Shown in pieces: positions 49,365-57,760 of a stretch of 64,000 nt of DNA. This stretch comes from Roseburia zhanii (GTDB lineage: Bacteria; Bacillota; Clostridia; Lachnospirales; Lachnospiraceae): contig NZ_JACOPH010000015.1 in the NCBI RefSeq assembly GCF_014287635.1, forward strand, positions 1-64,000. The letters are read 5' to 3'. Below the pieces are notes generated by a model, which saw only the letters and a list, made by a program, of their open reading frames with translations, did not search any database and was not told where the DNA came from. Every line of letters begins with the position of its first letter. Positions within the stretch are counted from its first letter, which is position 1. A program made the translations under genes and the position numbers.

Positions 49365-49382
49365 ATCTTTAAAATCTATTCA

Positions 49383-49411
49383 ATTTTAGTCTTAAACTTA
49401 CTCAATGTCAA
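49383..49411 (-). promoter_or_regulatory. Promoter of the ICE-borne tRNA-Arg
   Basis: TTGACA (49406-49411), 17-bp spacer, TAAAAT (49383-49388), about 20 bp before the tRNA. It lies between the att core and the tRNA, so it is carried by the ICE and does not depend on the insertion site. Confidence 0.8.
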
Positions 49412-49447
49412 TCGCCTTTGCCCGAAAGGCGGTCGTTATAACATATT

Positions 49448-49455
49448 CTTAGGAG
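49448..49455. repeat. Right attachment core CTTAGGAG
   Basis: Direct repeat of 837-844; marks the right boundary of the ICE in the anticodon loop of the split tRNA-Arg. Confidence 0.8.
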
Positions 49456-49487
49456 GCGAGTGCTCTATCCAGCTGAGCTATGACGAC
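49448..49487 (-). pseudogene. 5' half of the split tRNA-Arg(CCT)
   Basis: Acceptor GTCGTCA, complete D arm, anticodon stem CTCGC and loop CTCCTAAG, then a switch to ICE sequence. The missing 3' half is at 803-844. No CCT tRNA can be made from this half. Confidence 0.85.
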
Positions 49488-49718
49488 ACATGCCGCAAAC
49501 CCTTGATTTTACTGGGTTTCTGGAATTTTTTTCTTCGGCCATATATAAGATTATCAACTCTTTTTCGAGTTGCCAATCTACAGATTTTTTCGAGTTGGTA
49601 ACATTAGAACGTTCCCAAATTTGGAAATGCTTTGTTGTCACCATTGGCATTTTTCAGAATAGATTCGAACTGAAAGTTGTTTTTCATTTTTTCCCTTTGG
49701 GGAATGCCTCGGCTATCT
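49488..49718. other. Spacer between two cut tRNA-Arg halves
   Basis: 231 bp without a supported gene. It contains the third copy of CCTTGATTTTACTGG (49501-49515, stem AAACCC/GGGTTT) and an inverted repeat around CAACTC/GAGTTG (49556-49587). Probably the end segment of an older element inserted in the tRNA at 49757. A 61-codon minus frame (49465-49650) reads through the tRNA half and is not taken as a gene. Confidence 0.45.
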
Positions 49719-49757
49719 CTTAGGAGGACCCCGTTATATCCATTTAACTATGGGAAC
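49719..49757 (-). pseudogene. 5' half of another tRNA-Arg(CCT), cut at the same loop
   Basis: Acceptor GTTCCCA, D arm GTTA/TAAC, anticodon stem strand GGGTC and loop CTCCTAAG, then unrelated sequence instead of GACCC. It is cut exactly at the CTTAGGAG core (49719-49726). Its 3' half is not in the window and is predicted left of position 1. It is probably the original chromosomal target. Confidence 0.8.
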
Positions 49758-49830
49758 TTATCTGATATAAAATAAAAACGTTCTCAAACAAGAACGTTTT
49801 TATTTTATCACTTAACCGATAAAAAAGCAA

Positions 49831-50712
49831 TTAGTTTCTTACTTTTACCATGCCCTGTAACCAGATTTTTCCTTTAAATCTTCTGCCTACTTCCGGTACT
49901 CCTAACATATCATCTTCATTGATACAGATATCATAAATAAGATCATTTGTATCGATCGTTATAGTATAAATTTTCTGGTCGGTAATGCGATTTGTTGTCT
50001 GACTGACATTTAGAATTTCTCCTAAAACTGCATACTGGTCACTCTCTATTCCATACGGCATAAAACTGGTATCTACAATACTAAAGATATCTTCATTTAC
50101 AATTCTCCTTGAAAGCATAGAGTAAGTGTCAATATCTTCTAACGTCAGACTTTCGATTGCATCTTCATCACCTTCTCTTGCAGCTGCGATCAGATGATTC
50201 CTTGTCTGGGTTGTTTTTTCATTTTCTAATATCTGCTTTTCACTTTTTATGATCGGCAGCAAAATCTTTCCTTCGGATGCCAATCCTGCCAATGTAGCAG
50301 AAAGCTGTGGCTTAAATCCTTTTTCCCATTTAGATTTTTCCTGTAAGTACTCTGCGACATTCTGTAAATAAAAAACCAAAGTAACACCTACTTTTAATTC
50401 ATCACAGACAGCCGCATAAGATTCTTTTTCTGAATGTCTTTCAATCTCAATACTTTCCTCACTGGTTACTCTGCTTCCACGAAAATATGGATAGTAATAA
50501 TCCATCTGAAATTCTTCATTTTCTGAATAGCCGCCACAAACTGTAATTCCAATGGATTCTCCAAAATCCTTTGAAAATTCCACAAATGTATTTCCCTGTG
50601 AATCCTCAGCCATATTCATATAATTTGGCTGATCCACTACCTGACTTAAAATTTCTTCAAGTTTTATATTCCCTATTTTATCAAAGCCAACTGCTTTTAA
50701 GAAACTATGCAT
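49831..50712 (-). CDS. DUF3881 family protein
   Basis: 293 aa starting at MHSFLKAVGFDKIGNI, behind GGAAAGG. The whole length fits the DUF3881 family of Lachnospiraceae: DYYYPYFRGSRVTSEESIEI, VTLVFYLQNVAEYLQEKSKW and ESLTLEDIDTYSMLSRRIVN. No enzyme motif. The first gene of the chromosomal block right of the insertions. Function unknown. Confidence 0.75.
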   Translation of the reverse strand: MHSFLKAVGFDKIGNIKLEEILSQVVDQPNYMNMAEDSQGNTFVEFSKDFGESIGITVCGGYSENEEFQMDYYYPYFRGSRVTSEESIEIERHSEKESYAAVCDELKVGVTLVFYLQNVAEYLQEKSKWEKGFKPQLSATLAGLASEGKILLPIIKSEKQILENEKTTQTRNHLIAAAREGDEDAIESLTLEDIDTYSMLSRRIVNEDIFSIVDTSFMPYGIESDQYAVLGEILNVSQTTNRITDQKIYTITIDTNDLIYDICINEDDMLGVPEVGRRFKGKIWLQGMVKVRN

Positions 50713-50750
50713 TCTAATCCTTTCCAATAGCACTATTTTAGAACATATGT

Positions 50751-51794
50751 TTATAACATTCTATAAATTCCGTTATTCTGTTCACACTCTAAATCAAATA
50801 CCTTTTCACCCATGATTTTTCCATCTGCTTCTGTCAATTCCATGATCACCGGAAATTCAGGATATTTTGTCTGTTTTTTCACTATTCCGTACTTTCCATT
50901 GGTAAGTTCCACTTCTGTTCCTACCGGATATTTTGCTATCATAGAAAATAATGCAGTCATTGCTTTTTTGTCATATTTATTTTCTGATTTCACAAGAAAA
51001 TATTCAATCACCTGATCGATTGGATATCTTCTACATTCCATACCTGAAATCAGACAATCAAAGGTATCACAAAGCTGTAAAATCTTACATTCCATTTTCT
51101 GATTCTTCTGTTTTAGAGGAAATCCGGAACCATCTGATTTCTCGTGATGCGACAATATCATCTCTTTTGATATTTCTGGAAGCCAATCCTCTTTTCCATC
51201 TAAAACAGTATATGCTAATATCGTATGTTTTTTGTATTCAAACATTTCTTCCGGACTTAAAAGTGTAAGATCCCTGTCTATATAGGATACTGTAATATAG
51301 CGAAGTCCAAGGTCATGCAATAATGCACCGACTGTAATTGCGTACAACTGCCCCTTAGAAAGTTTTAACTTGCGTGCTGTCAGCAGAGATAATATTGTAA
51401 CCCGAAGTGTATGTTCATACAGATTTGTTTTCTGATATAACATATCATAAACCTTATCCAAATCCATTTTGTTTGTATATTCTACAAGATCAAAAGCTAA
51501 GTCCTTAACAGAACGAAGGGAAGCTCTTTCCTTATAAATATGATTTTCTAATAATTTCTGAATACGGTTAAGATTCGTTTCTTTTTCTGTTTCTGTAATC
51601 AGCCATGTAGGCTGTTCATAGGAACTGTACTTATCTTCTATTTGTATTTCTGCGATATTTAAAGAAATCAATATGTCCATATATTCCCTTTTCAGCTCTG
51701 TGCCTTTAGGAAGCAGAACCTCTCCTTCTTCTGTGCACACAGGTAATGCTAATATCTCATTTTCCTGCAGCGACTCCACCTTTTTTGTTTTCAT
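50751..51794 (-). CDS. HD-GYP-type phosphodiesterase domain protein
   Basis: 347 aa. Residues 1-110 are an N-terminal regulatory part; then HTLRVTILSLLTARKLKLSK, GALLHDLGLRYITVSYIDRD and LSHHEKSDGSGFPLKQ, the HD and GxxGFP (GYP-type) signatures. Such proteins hydrolyse cyclic di-GMP. Cytosolic, no membrane span. It is in a run of minus-strand genes with DUF3881 and DUF4446. Confidence 0.82.
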   Translation of the reverse strand: MKTKKVESLQENEILALPVCTEEGEVLLPKGTELKREYMDILISLNIAEIQIEDKYSSYEQPTWLITETEKETNLNRIQKLLENHIYKERASLRSVKDLAFDLVEYTNKMDLDKVYDMLYQKTNLYEHTLRVTILSLLTARKLKLSKGQLYAITVGALLHDLGLRYITVSYIDRDLTLLSPEEMFEYKKHTILAYTVLDGKEDWLPEISKEMILSHHEKSDGSGFPLKQKNQKMECKILQLCDTFDCLISGMECRRYPIDQVIEYFLVKSENKYDKKAMTALFSMIAKYPVGTEVELTNGKYGIVKKQTKYPEFPVIMELTEADGKIMGEKVFDLECEQNNGIYRML

Positions 51795-51812
51795 CCTGTG
51801 TGAAACTCCATT

Positions 51813-52319
51813 TTACTCTTTGTGTTCATTCATATGCATTGCCATATCTAATGCTTCTTTTTCCTCATCTGCTAAGGTAATGACAGAATTTCCATCAATA
51901 ATTTCTTTGATATAAGTGTAACATCCTTCTCTGCTGTGCATAGCATTGATAATAAAGCCATCATTTGTTTCATTCAATAGTGCCAGAGAAAAACTCAGTT
52001 TTCCGCCCATTTCCTGAAATGCATCATATTTAACCAATCCGACTTTCTGGAATGTACTTTTCAAATTCTTATAAATTGTCTGGATATCATTCTCATTTTT
52101 CTTATTAGAAGAAATCAGATAATCCATCTGATCCATGCGGCTCATAATAGATTCTTCTAAAGTTTTTGCATTTTTTCCATCCATAAACATTTTATATTTT
52201 TTCTTTAATTTGTGTATTTGAACTGCATTGACTAATAAGATGATCAATAGGATCACTACAAATCCTGCAAGTCCTAATAATATGTAATCTGAATCAATTC
52301 CTAAATAATACTCAATCAT
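51813..52319 (-). CDS. DUF4446 family membrane protein
   Basis: 168 aa. One N-terminal membrane span (LLGLAGFVVILLIILLVNAV), a coiled-coil part (IMSRMDQMDYLISSNKKNEN), then the conserved DUF4446 domain with YDAFQEMGGKLSFSLALLNE. This family usually follows parB in Clostridia, as here. Function unknown. Confidence 0.82.
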   Translation of the reverse strand: MIEYYLGIDSDYILLGLAGFVVILLIILLVNAVQIHKLKKKYKMFMDGKNAKTLEESIMSRMDQMDYLISSNKKNENDIQTIYKNLKSTFQKVGLVKYDAFQEMGGKLSFSLALLNETNDGFIINAMHSREGCYTYIKEIIDGNSVITLADEEKEALDMAMHMNEHKE

Positions 52320-52349
52320 TTTTTTATCCTTTTCTTTATCATTTTTCTA

Positions 52350-53276
52350 TTACTGTCCTATTGACTGTAAAAGTTCTACAATACGATCAAGTTCTTCTGG
52401 TGAATAATACTCGATTTCTATTTTACCTTTATTTGCATTCTTCTTGTTTATCACAACTTTCGTACCTAAAATTGTTTTCATTTTTTTTTCGAGATCCTGA
52501 TAGATAACTTCTAGCTTTGGATCAACCGGTACTTCTTTTGCAGGCGCAGTATTTTTTTCATTCTGCATCTTCTTCACAAGTTTTTCTGTTTCACGAACGC
52601 TTAATTTTTCATCGAAGATCTTCTGTGCTACTGCATACTGCTTGTTCCAGTCATCAATTCCCAACAATGCTCTTGCATGACCTGTCGATATCATATCATC
52701 AATGACCATCTGCTGTACTTTATCTGAAAGTTTTAATAACCGCATGGAGTTTGTAACGGCAGTTCTGCTCTTTGATACACGCTCTGCGACTTCATCCTGT
52801 TTCAGATTAAACTCATTTAATAATCGCTTATATGCAATTGCTTCTTCTATTGGATTTAAGTCCTCTCTCTGTATATTTTCAATCAAGGAGATTTCTACGA
52901 TTTCCTGATCTGTAAGATTTTTAATAATAACCGGTATTTCTTTTAATTTCGCCATCTTAGCAGCACGCCAGCGGCGTTCTCCTGCTATGATCTCATAATA
53001 ATCTTTTTTATCCTGAACCAAAAGCGGCTGCAATACGCCAAACTGTTTGATAGAATCTGATAATTCTAACAATGCATCCTCATCAAAATTCTTTCTTGGC
53101 TGTTCCCGGTTTGGTTCTACTTTCTGGATATCCATCATAATGGTATCTTTATCTGTAGATATTTTTTCTTTATCATTATTGTTGCTTACAGCTATATTTT
53201 TAGGAGAGATTACAGCATCTATTCCTTTTCCTAATCCCTTGCCTAAACCTTTTCCCAAGCCTTTTTTTTCTGCCAT
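52350..53276 (-). CDS. parB: Chromosome partition protein ParB (Spo0J)
   Basis: 308 aa. It begins with the repeated GLGKG segment typical of clostridial Spo0J, then VEPNREQPRKNFDEDALLEL, the CTP-contacting GERRWRAAK and the HTH (QDEVAERVSKSRTAVTNSMR). It binds parS (two sites at 54163 and 55640) and spreads to load condensin. Four bp downstream of parA. Confidence 0.93.
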   Translation of the reverse strand: MAEKKGLGKGLGKGLGKGIDAVISPKNIAVSNNNDKEKISTDKDTIMMDIQKVEPNREQPRKNFDEDALLELSDSIKQFGVLQPLLVQDKKDYYEIIAGERRWRAAKMAKLKEIPVIIKNLTDQEIVEISLIENIQREDLNPIEEAIAYKRLLNEFNLKQDEVAERVSKSRTAVTNSMRLLKLSDKVQQMVIDDMISTGHARALLGIDDWNKQYAVAQKIFDEKLSVRETEKLVKKMQNEKNTAPAKEVPVDPKLEVIYQDLEKKMKTILGTKVVINKKNANKGKIEIEYYSPEELDRIVELLQSIGQ

Positions 53277-53280
53277 GTTT

Positions 53281-54048
53281 CTATAAATCCTTTCTGTCTA
53301 TTACTTCTTTTGCTAACATCCGGTAACTTTCTGCTCCGGTCGATCTCGAATCGTATTTATTGATAGGAAGTCCATGGCTTGGTGCCTCTGCAAGTCTTAC
53401 ACTTCTCGGTATAATTGTTTTATAAATGGTGGTGTCCAGATTATTCTTTACATTTTCGACTACCTGCAAAGATAAATTTGTTCTTGCATCATACATAGTG
53501 AATACAACACCCTCTATTTGCAGATTTTCATTTAAGCGCTCTTTTACAAGACTAATCGTATGGAGTAACTGGCTCAATCCCTCTAATGCATAATACTCAC
53601 ACTGGATTGGAACTAAAACCGTATTTGCAGTTGTCAATGCATTAACAGTCAGCATATTCAGAGATGGTGGACAATCTATAATTACGAAATCATAATCATC
53701 TTTGATATAATCAACAGCATTTTTCAATATGTATTCCTTTTCATTGATTCCAAGCAACTCAATTTCTGCACCTGCAAGATTGACATTTGATGGAATCAGA
53801 TCAAGATTTTCAAACTCTGTTTTAACCAATGATTCCTTAATTGTGCACTCATCAAGCATCAACTCATAGACCGTATTTTTCAGTTCATCTTTATCTACAC
53901 CCAATCCGCTGGTCGTGTTTCCCTGAGGATCAGTATCGATTGTCAATACCTTTTTACCACTTTCAGCTAAACATGCAGACAAATTGATAGCAGTTGTCGT
54001 CTTACCAACTCCACCTTTTTGATTAGCAATTGCTATAATTCTTCCCAT
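53281..54048 (-). CDS. parA: Chromosome partition ATPase ParA (Soj)
   Basis: 255 aa. KGGVGKTTT near residue 11, DTDPQGNTTSGLG, DCPPSLNMLTVNA and a C-terminal RSVRLAEAPSHGLPI are the Soj signatures. It works with ParB in origin segregation and DnaA control. The upstream AT-rich region has a parS site 114 bp before the start. Confidence 0.93.
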   Translation of the reverse strand: MGRIIAIANQKGGVGKTTTAINLSACLAESGKKVLTIDTDPQGNTTSGLGVDKDELKNTVYELMLDECTIKESLVKTEFENLDLIPSNVNLAGAEIELLGINEKEYILKNAVDYIKDDYDFVIIDCPPSLNMLTVNALTTANTVLVPIQCEYYALEGLSQLLHTISLVKERLNENLQIEGVVFTMYDARTNLSLQVVENVKNNLDTTIYKTIIPRSVRLAEAPSHGLPINKYDSRSTGAESYRMLAKEVIDRKDL

Positions 54049-54162
54049 GATTTATTCCTTTCTGCTATTCACTGTATTAAATTATATCACTTATCATTTC
54101 CTATTTCTATAGGTATTTCGTCAAGTTTCTCTAAAATTTTCATTTGTATTAGATGGGGAAAA

Positions 54163-54178
54163 TGTTTCACGTGAAACA
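54163..54178. promoter_or_regulatory. parS site 1
   Basis: Perfect TGTTTCACGTGAAACA, the consensus bound by Spo0J/ParB, 114 bp upstream of parA. Confidence 0.95.
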
Positions 54179-54254
54179 TTTTGTTATTCATAGAGTGACT
54201 AGTGCATCGTTTCTGAAATAACTACACCATTCACTTGCCTGCGAATCGATCGTA

Positions 54255-54308
54255 CAGGTAGAAAAAAGCCTCGGTATAGCCCGCTACGCCGAGGCTTTTT
54301 TCTACCTG
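54255..54308. terminator. Perfect 20-bp inverted repeat, bidirectional terminator
   Basis: CAGGTAGAAAAAAGCCTCGG and its exact complement with a 14-nt loop; the stem includes A6/T6 so it can stop transcription both ways. It stands alone, far from any gene end, which is odd. Confidence 0.65.
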
Positions 54309-55178
54309 CACACTCGAATCCGCCATCCTACGTGATTGGTATAGTTATTTACGAAATGATATACAAGTGACTGCAAACATTAATATAGAATTAAAGCCAC
54401 GGATTCTTTAGTAGTTTTGTTTCATGTATTATAAGTTATTCGGTTGCTAAATTATTATGCTGACATGATTGAGTTTTATTTGACATTTAGGAAATATACA
54501 AGCAGAAACACTCATTCCAAATTTATTTATTTTGCAAAAGGATATTCTGGCTAGAATTTCTTGTTGTCCGGTGATTGGTGATTAGAAATACAAACCAATT
54601 AGTAAGTATATAGAATATAAGAAATTTTACCAATGTAAAAGTCAGCTAACACATTGTAAAGCAGCTCTTTTGGCTCGATTTCACTCTATTTCTTATTAAA
54701 AGCAATAAAAGCTAATCAAAAGCGATTTCTATGTTTAAAATGTTGGTTTTCGCTATACAGAATCACGGTTTTCACTACATCGGAATTATGAGGTTCTTGA
54801 AATAAGAATGTTCATTGAATAATCTGGTTCTAATCGTTCCACCTGTCTGGTGTAAAGTGAGCCACTTCATCTACAATTGTTTTTTCTATGGCTGGGTATG
54901 AGATTAAACACATCTTACAAAGCCTGCTATCGCACCGCTGTGGCGGCAAAGACTTGACCAGATATGTCCTCTCTCATAAAATAGTACCTAAGCAAAATCA
55001 AGGTGGATTAATGCCGGTCTACTAGCTCACCCAATACTGGAATGGTGGCTCTCACGAAGTAGAATATTCAAATTATCATTACTATATAATAAAATCTTTT
55101 ATTACATATCAATAACTTATAGAGGATTCAAACGTCAAAACGTGACTCACAACTTAGTGACTGGCAATTACACACAAT

Positions 55179-55394
55179 ACCGAGTCTATTTTGTGACTTT
55201 AGAAGAAAATTAGTAAATCTTAGTCTGCCTGTTAATAATTATATAGTGTTTTGCTGCCATGGACGACGGTAGCAAAAGTCTTAAACGCCCCGTCCATGGG
55301 ACGTTTAAGACGTACACGTCACTTTGTCATAGCCTATTTCAGGCAGACTTAGATTTTCTTATTTTTTTATACAACAGAACAAAATAGACTCGGT
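55179..55394. repeat. Nested inverted-repeat block
   Basis: Outer arms 55179-55194 with 55379-55394 (16 bp perfect), middle arms 55216-55231 with 55340-55355 (15 of 16), inner arms 55249-55258 with 55268-55277, 55278-55287 with 55302-55311, and an alternative pairing 55257-55265 with 55291-55299. The arrangement looks like a MITE-like element or a gene for a large structured RNA. Confidence 0.65.
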
Positions 55395-55639
55395 TTTGTA
55401 TAATCTGCCAATCAAAAAAACTTAAAGCCACCTTTTGACATCCCTCCGAATGTATATAATTTACTCTTTTATTATACTCAATTATCTATAAGCGAACAGT
55501 AATCGTTTTATTCAATCTAAAAATTAAATAATTTTATTTTATAACTTTATATTTTGCTTATCATGTTTTACAGATATTTTCTTCACGATGTATCTTTGTA
55601 TCAGATCCACTACTTTTCAACAAACTAAAAAATGGAAAA

Positions 55640-55655
55640 TGTTTCACGTGAAACA
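55640..55655. promoter_or_regulatory. parS site 2
   Basis: Second perfect TGTTTCACGTGAAACA, 19 bp from the stop of the response regulator gene. Confidence 0.95.
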
Positions 55656-55673
55656 TTTTCCATCATCATCTCC

Positions 55674-56327
55674 CTAATTATGTATATCAATCAAATTATT
55701 CCTTATTGCAAATACAGCAGCCTGTGTACGATCAGATACTCCAATTTTCTTAAATATATTAGACACATGATTTTTAACCGTTCTTTCACTGATTTCAAGC
55801 TTAGTTGCAATCTCTTTATTATACATTCCGATTGCCAAATTTTTCAAAACATCTAACTCTCTCTTTGTCAGACTGTCAATCTTATCATAATCATTTTCCA
55901 TGCTGATCATCTTTGCATTTAACATTGGAATCAGATCCGGCTGAATATAGGTTTCACCATTTAGAATTGTCATAATGGCTTTTTTCAACTCTGATGACTC
56001 CGAGTCTTTTAACACATATCCATCAACACCTAATTCAACTGCTTTGATCAGATACTCCACTTCATTATGAACTGTCAGGACTAATACTTTTACTTTCCTA
56101 TTGCCTGACTGGTTCAATTCTTTTAAAACATCCAGACCATTTTTATTTGGCATATTGATATCCAGTAGAAGAACGTCAGGTGCTTCTTTAGATAAAATTT
56201 CTAAACATTCTACTCCATCACTTGCTTCTGCTATTACTTTAAACTGCCCCTCTAATTCCAGTAATTGTTTCAGTCCTTCACGTATCATAGAATGGTCATC
56301 TGCAATTACCAACTTAATAGCATCCAT
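55674..56327 (-). CDS. NarL/FixJ-type response regulator (DegU-like)
   Basis: 217 aa. Receiver domain with D10, D11, phosphoacceptor D56 (LLLDINMP) and the conserved Lys in GYVLKDS; then LuxR-type HTH (LTKRELDVLKNLAIGMYNKE, ISERTVKNHVSNIFKKIGV). It acts as a DNA-binding regulator with the DegS-like kinase encoded just upstream, one bp away. Regulon unknown. Confidence 0.9.
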   Translation of the reverse strand: MDAIKLVIADDHSMIREGLKQLLELEGQFKVIAEASDGVECLEILSKEAPDVLLLDINMPNKNGLDVLKELNQSGNRKVKVLVLTVHNEVEYLIKAVELGVDGYVLKDSESSELKKAIMTILNGETYIQPDLIPMLNAKMISMENDYDKIDSLTKRELDVLKNLAIGMYNKEIATKLEISERTVKNHVSNIFKKIGVSDRTQAAVFAIRNNLIDIHN

Positions 56328-56328
56328 G

Positions 56329-57354
56329 CTATACCTCCTTATTATCTATTGGTACTTTAACAATAATTTCAGTACCCTCCCCAAGTTTTGATATAATATC
56401 TATTTTACCGGATAACAGACATATCCGCTCTTTCATTGTGGAAAGTCCAAATCCAGAATAGTCTTCTCTGATTTCATTTTCCTGTGAGTCAACATCAAAT
56501 CCAATTCCATCATCTTGGATGATGATCTGAACAGAATCTGTTGCATATGTAATCTTAACAGACAACTGATCTGCCTGTGCATACTTCATAGAATTATTAC
56601 ATGCTTCTGTAATGACTCTTAAAATGGTAAGCGCTACGACAGATTTTAATGGAATTACCGTTCCTTCTACCAAATAACTGGTATTGATTCCCTTTTTCTG
56701 TGCATCTGCTAATATACGTTCGATTGTTACATCAAAACCTATATCATCAAAGGACATCGGATGAAGATTATAAATCATCTTCCTCATATCTTCTATGATC
56801 TTGCGAATCTTCTTTGACATTCCAGATAATTCTAACTTACACCGGATCGGATCCATATCGATCAGCTTAGAACAAAGTTCTGTCTTATGCACAAGGCTTG
56901 TCAGATTCTGAACAGATGAATCATGTAATTCTCTGGCAATCCTCTGCCTCTCATTTTCCTGTGTTTCTAGGATTTTTAATTTCAAAACATCTTTTTCATC
57001 TATACAGTGTTTAGTATATTGATTCTGTGCTGCTTTCTGTTTCTTTGCAATTTTAAGAACACTATCTAATTCTGCCAGTTTAGAATTGATATTCAAAAGT
57101 TCATTTTTCGTATTCTCATACGTTTTTCTCAATTCATCCTGTTTCTTCTCTAATAAAGATATATTATTTCTTAGATCTACATTCTGTTTTCTAGGAGAAA
57201 AAGCATCAAAATTCCGATTTTCTTCTTCTTTTAACCTCTCGATGAATTTTATATTTTCATTGATTTCAATATGAATACTCTTTTTCTTTGATTCTATACT
57301 TAATTTTTCTTCTAAAAGCTCAGCTCGTATTTTACTCAAATAATCAATTACCAT
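56329..57354 (-). CDS. Cytosolic sensor histidine kinase (DegS-like)
   Basis: 341 aa starting at MVIDYLSKIRAELLEE, behind GGAG. No membrane span; residues 1-115 are coiled coil, as in DegS. HisKA_3 motif RQRIARELHDSSVQNLTSLV with H144; HATPase with EACNNSMKYAQA (N box) and DDGIGFDVD (G1). Partner of the DegU-like regulator downstream. Confidence 0.9.
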   Translation of the reverse strand: MVIDYLSKIRAELLEEKLSIESKKKSIHIEINENIKFIERLKEEENRNFDAFSPRKQNVDLRNNISLLEKKQDELRKTYENTKNELLNINSKLAELDSVLKIAKKQKAAQNQYTKHCIDEKDVLKLKILETQENERQRIARELHDSSVQNLTSLVHKTELCSKLIDMDPIRCKLELSGMSKKIRKIIEDMRKMIYNLHPMSFDDIGFDVTIERILADAQKKGINTSYLVEGTVIPLKSVVALTILRVITEACNNSMKYAQADQLSVKITYATDSVQIIIQDDGIGFDVDSQENEIREDYSGFGLSTMKERICLLSGKIDIISKLGEGTEIIVKVPIDNKEV

Positions 57355-57372
57355 AAGCGCTCCATAGAACAT

Positions 57373-57754
57373 TTGTTCTGCTGTAATTAGGCATATCTTA
57401 CTATATATTTTACTCCATTTTTACTTAAAAAAAAAGTAGTATTCTTTAGTTTTTATATTTGTAAGAATATGCATTTTCGTCTATAATATAAAGTAGAATG
57501 GTAATTATTCAAAACCCCTTAGAATCATAAAAAATGATACGTCATGCTTGCATATAAGTAGCAGTTTGTATGATTCGCAAGGTGACTCGAATAGAGCCGA
57601 CACCAAATATGAGCAAAATAGCTGCAAAGCAGCGGTAAAGCACGGATTTATCGTGCGGTTTTGTGAATATATGGGGGATGTTCTGAATAGTTACATAGAA
57701 GGTAATTATCCCATACTTTTATAATTACAAAAGAATCTATATAAAAACAGGAGG
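57373..57754. other. Intergenic region with small hairpins
   Basis: About 380 bp between the divergent kinase and hydrolase genes, no gene. It has hairpins GCTG-CAAAG-CAGC (57621-57633) and GCACG/CGTGC (57640-57656), suggesting a structured leader before the hydrolase on the plus strand. Confidence 0.4.
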
Positions 57755-57760
57755 TTGTAT

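Larger units (their letters stand above)
837..49455. mobile_element. Integrated conjugative element (Tn1549/CTn-like), about 48.6 kb
   Basis: Bounded by the direct repeat CTTAGGAG (837-844, 49448-49455) that splits a tRNA-Arg(CCT). It contains a tyrosine integrase next to the left end, excisionase-like proteins, VirB4, VirD4-like, PrgI, Maff2, a TrbL-like protein, a CHAP hydrolase, a MOBP relaxase with MobC, PcfB, a DUF3846 protein, a giant methylase-helicase, ParAB, and tet(O/32/O)-tet(40). This gene set is characteristic of Tn1549-like ICEs of gut clostridia. All transfer modules look intact, so it may be mobile; the truncated gene I can see is in the cargo. The extent is well supported, the family name is from gene content. 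Confidence 0.9.
54049..55639. other. Long AT-rich intergenic region between two parS sites
   Basis: 1.6 kb with no supported gene on either strand, unusual in this compact neighbourhood. It has a 20-bp perfect inverted-repeat terminator (54255-54308) and a nested palindromic block (55179-55394). The middle part (about 54640-55080) looks like decayed coding sequence, perhaps an old insertion sequence, but I could not identify one. Confidence 0.5.

Noticed and set aside
49465..49650. 61-aa minus-strand frame across the tRNA half and the 15-mer hairpin
   Set aside because: It translates a tRNA half and a hairpin, has no ribosome site and resembles nothing known.
54640..55080. Degenerate insertion sequence between parA and the response regulator
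   Set aside because: The stretch looks like decayed coding DNA, but every frame has frequent stops and I could not assign a transposase family, so it is not listed as a mobile element.
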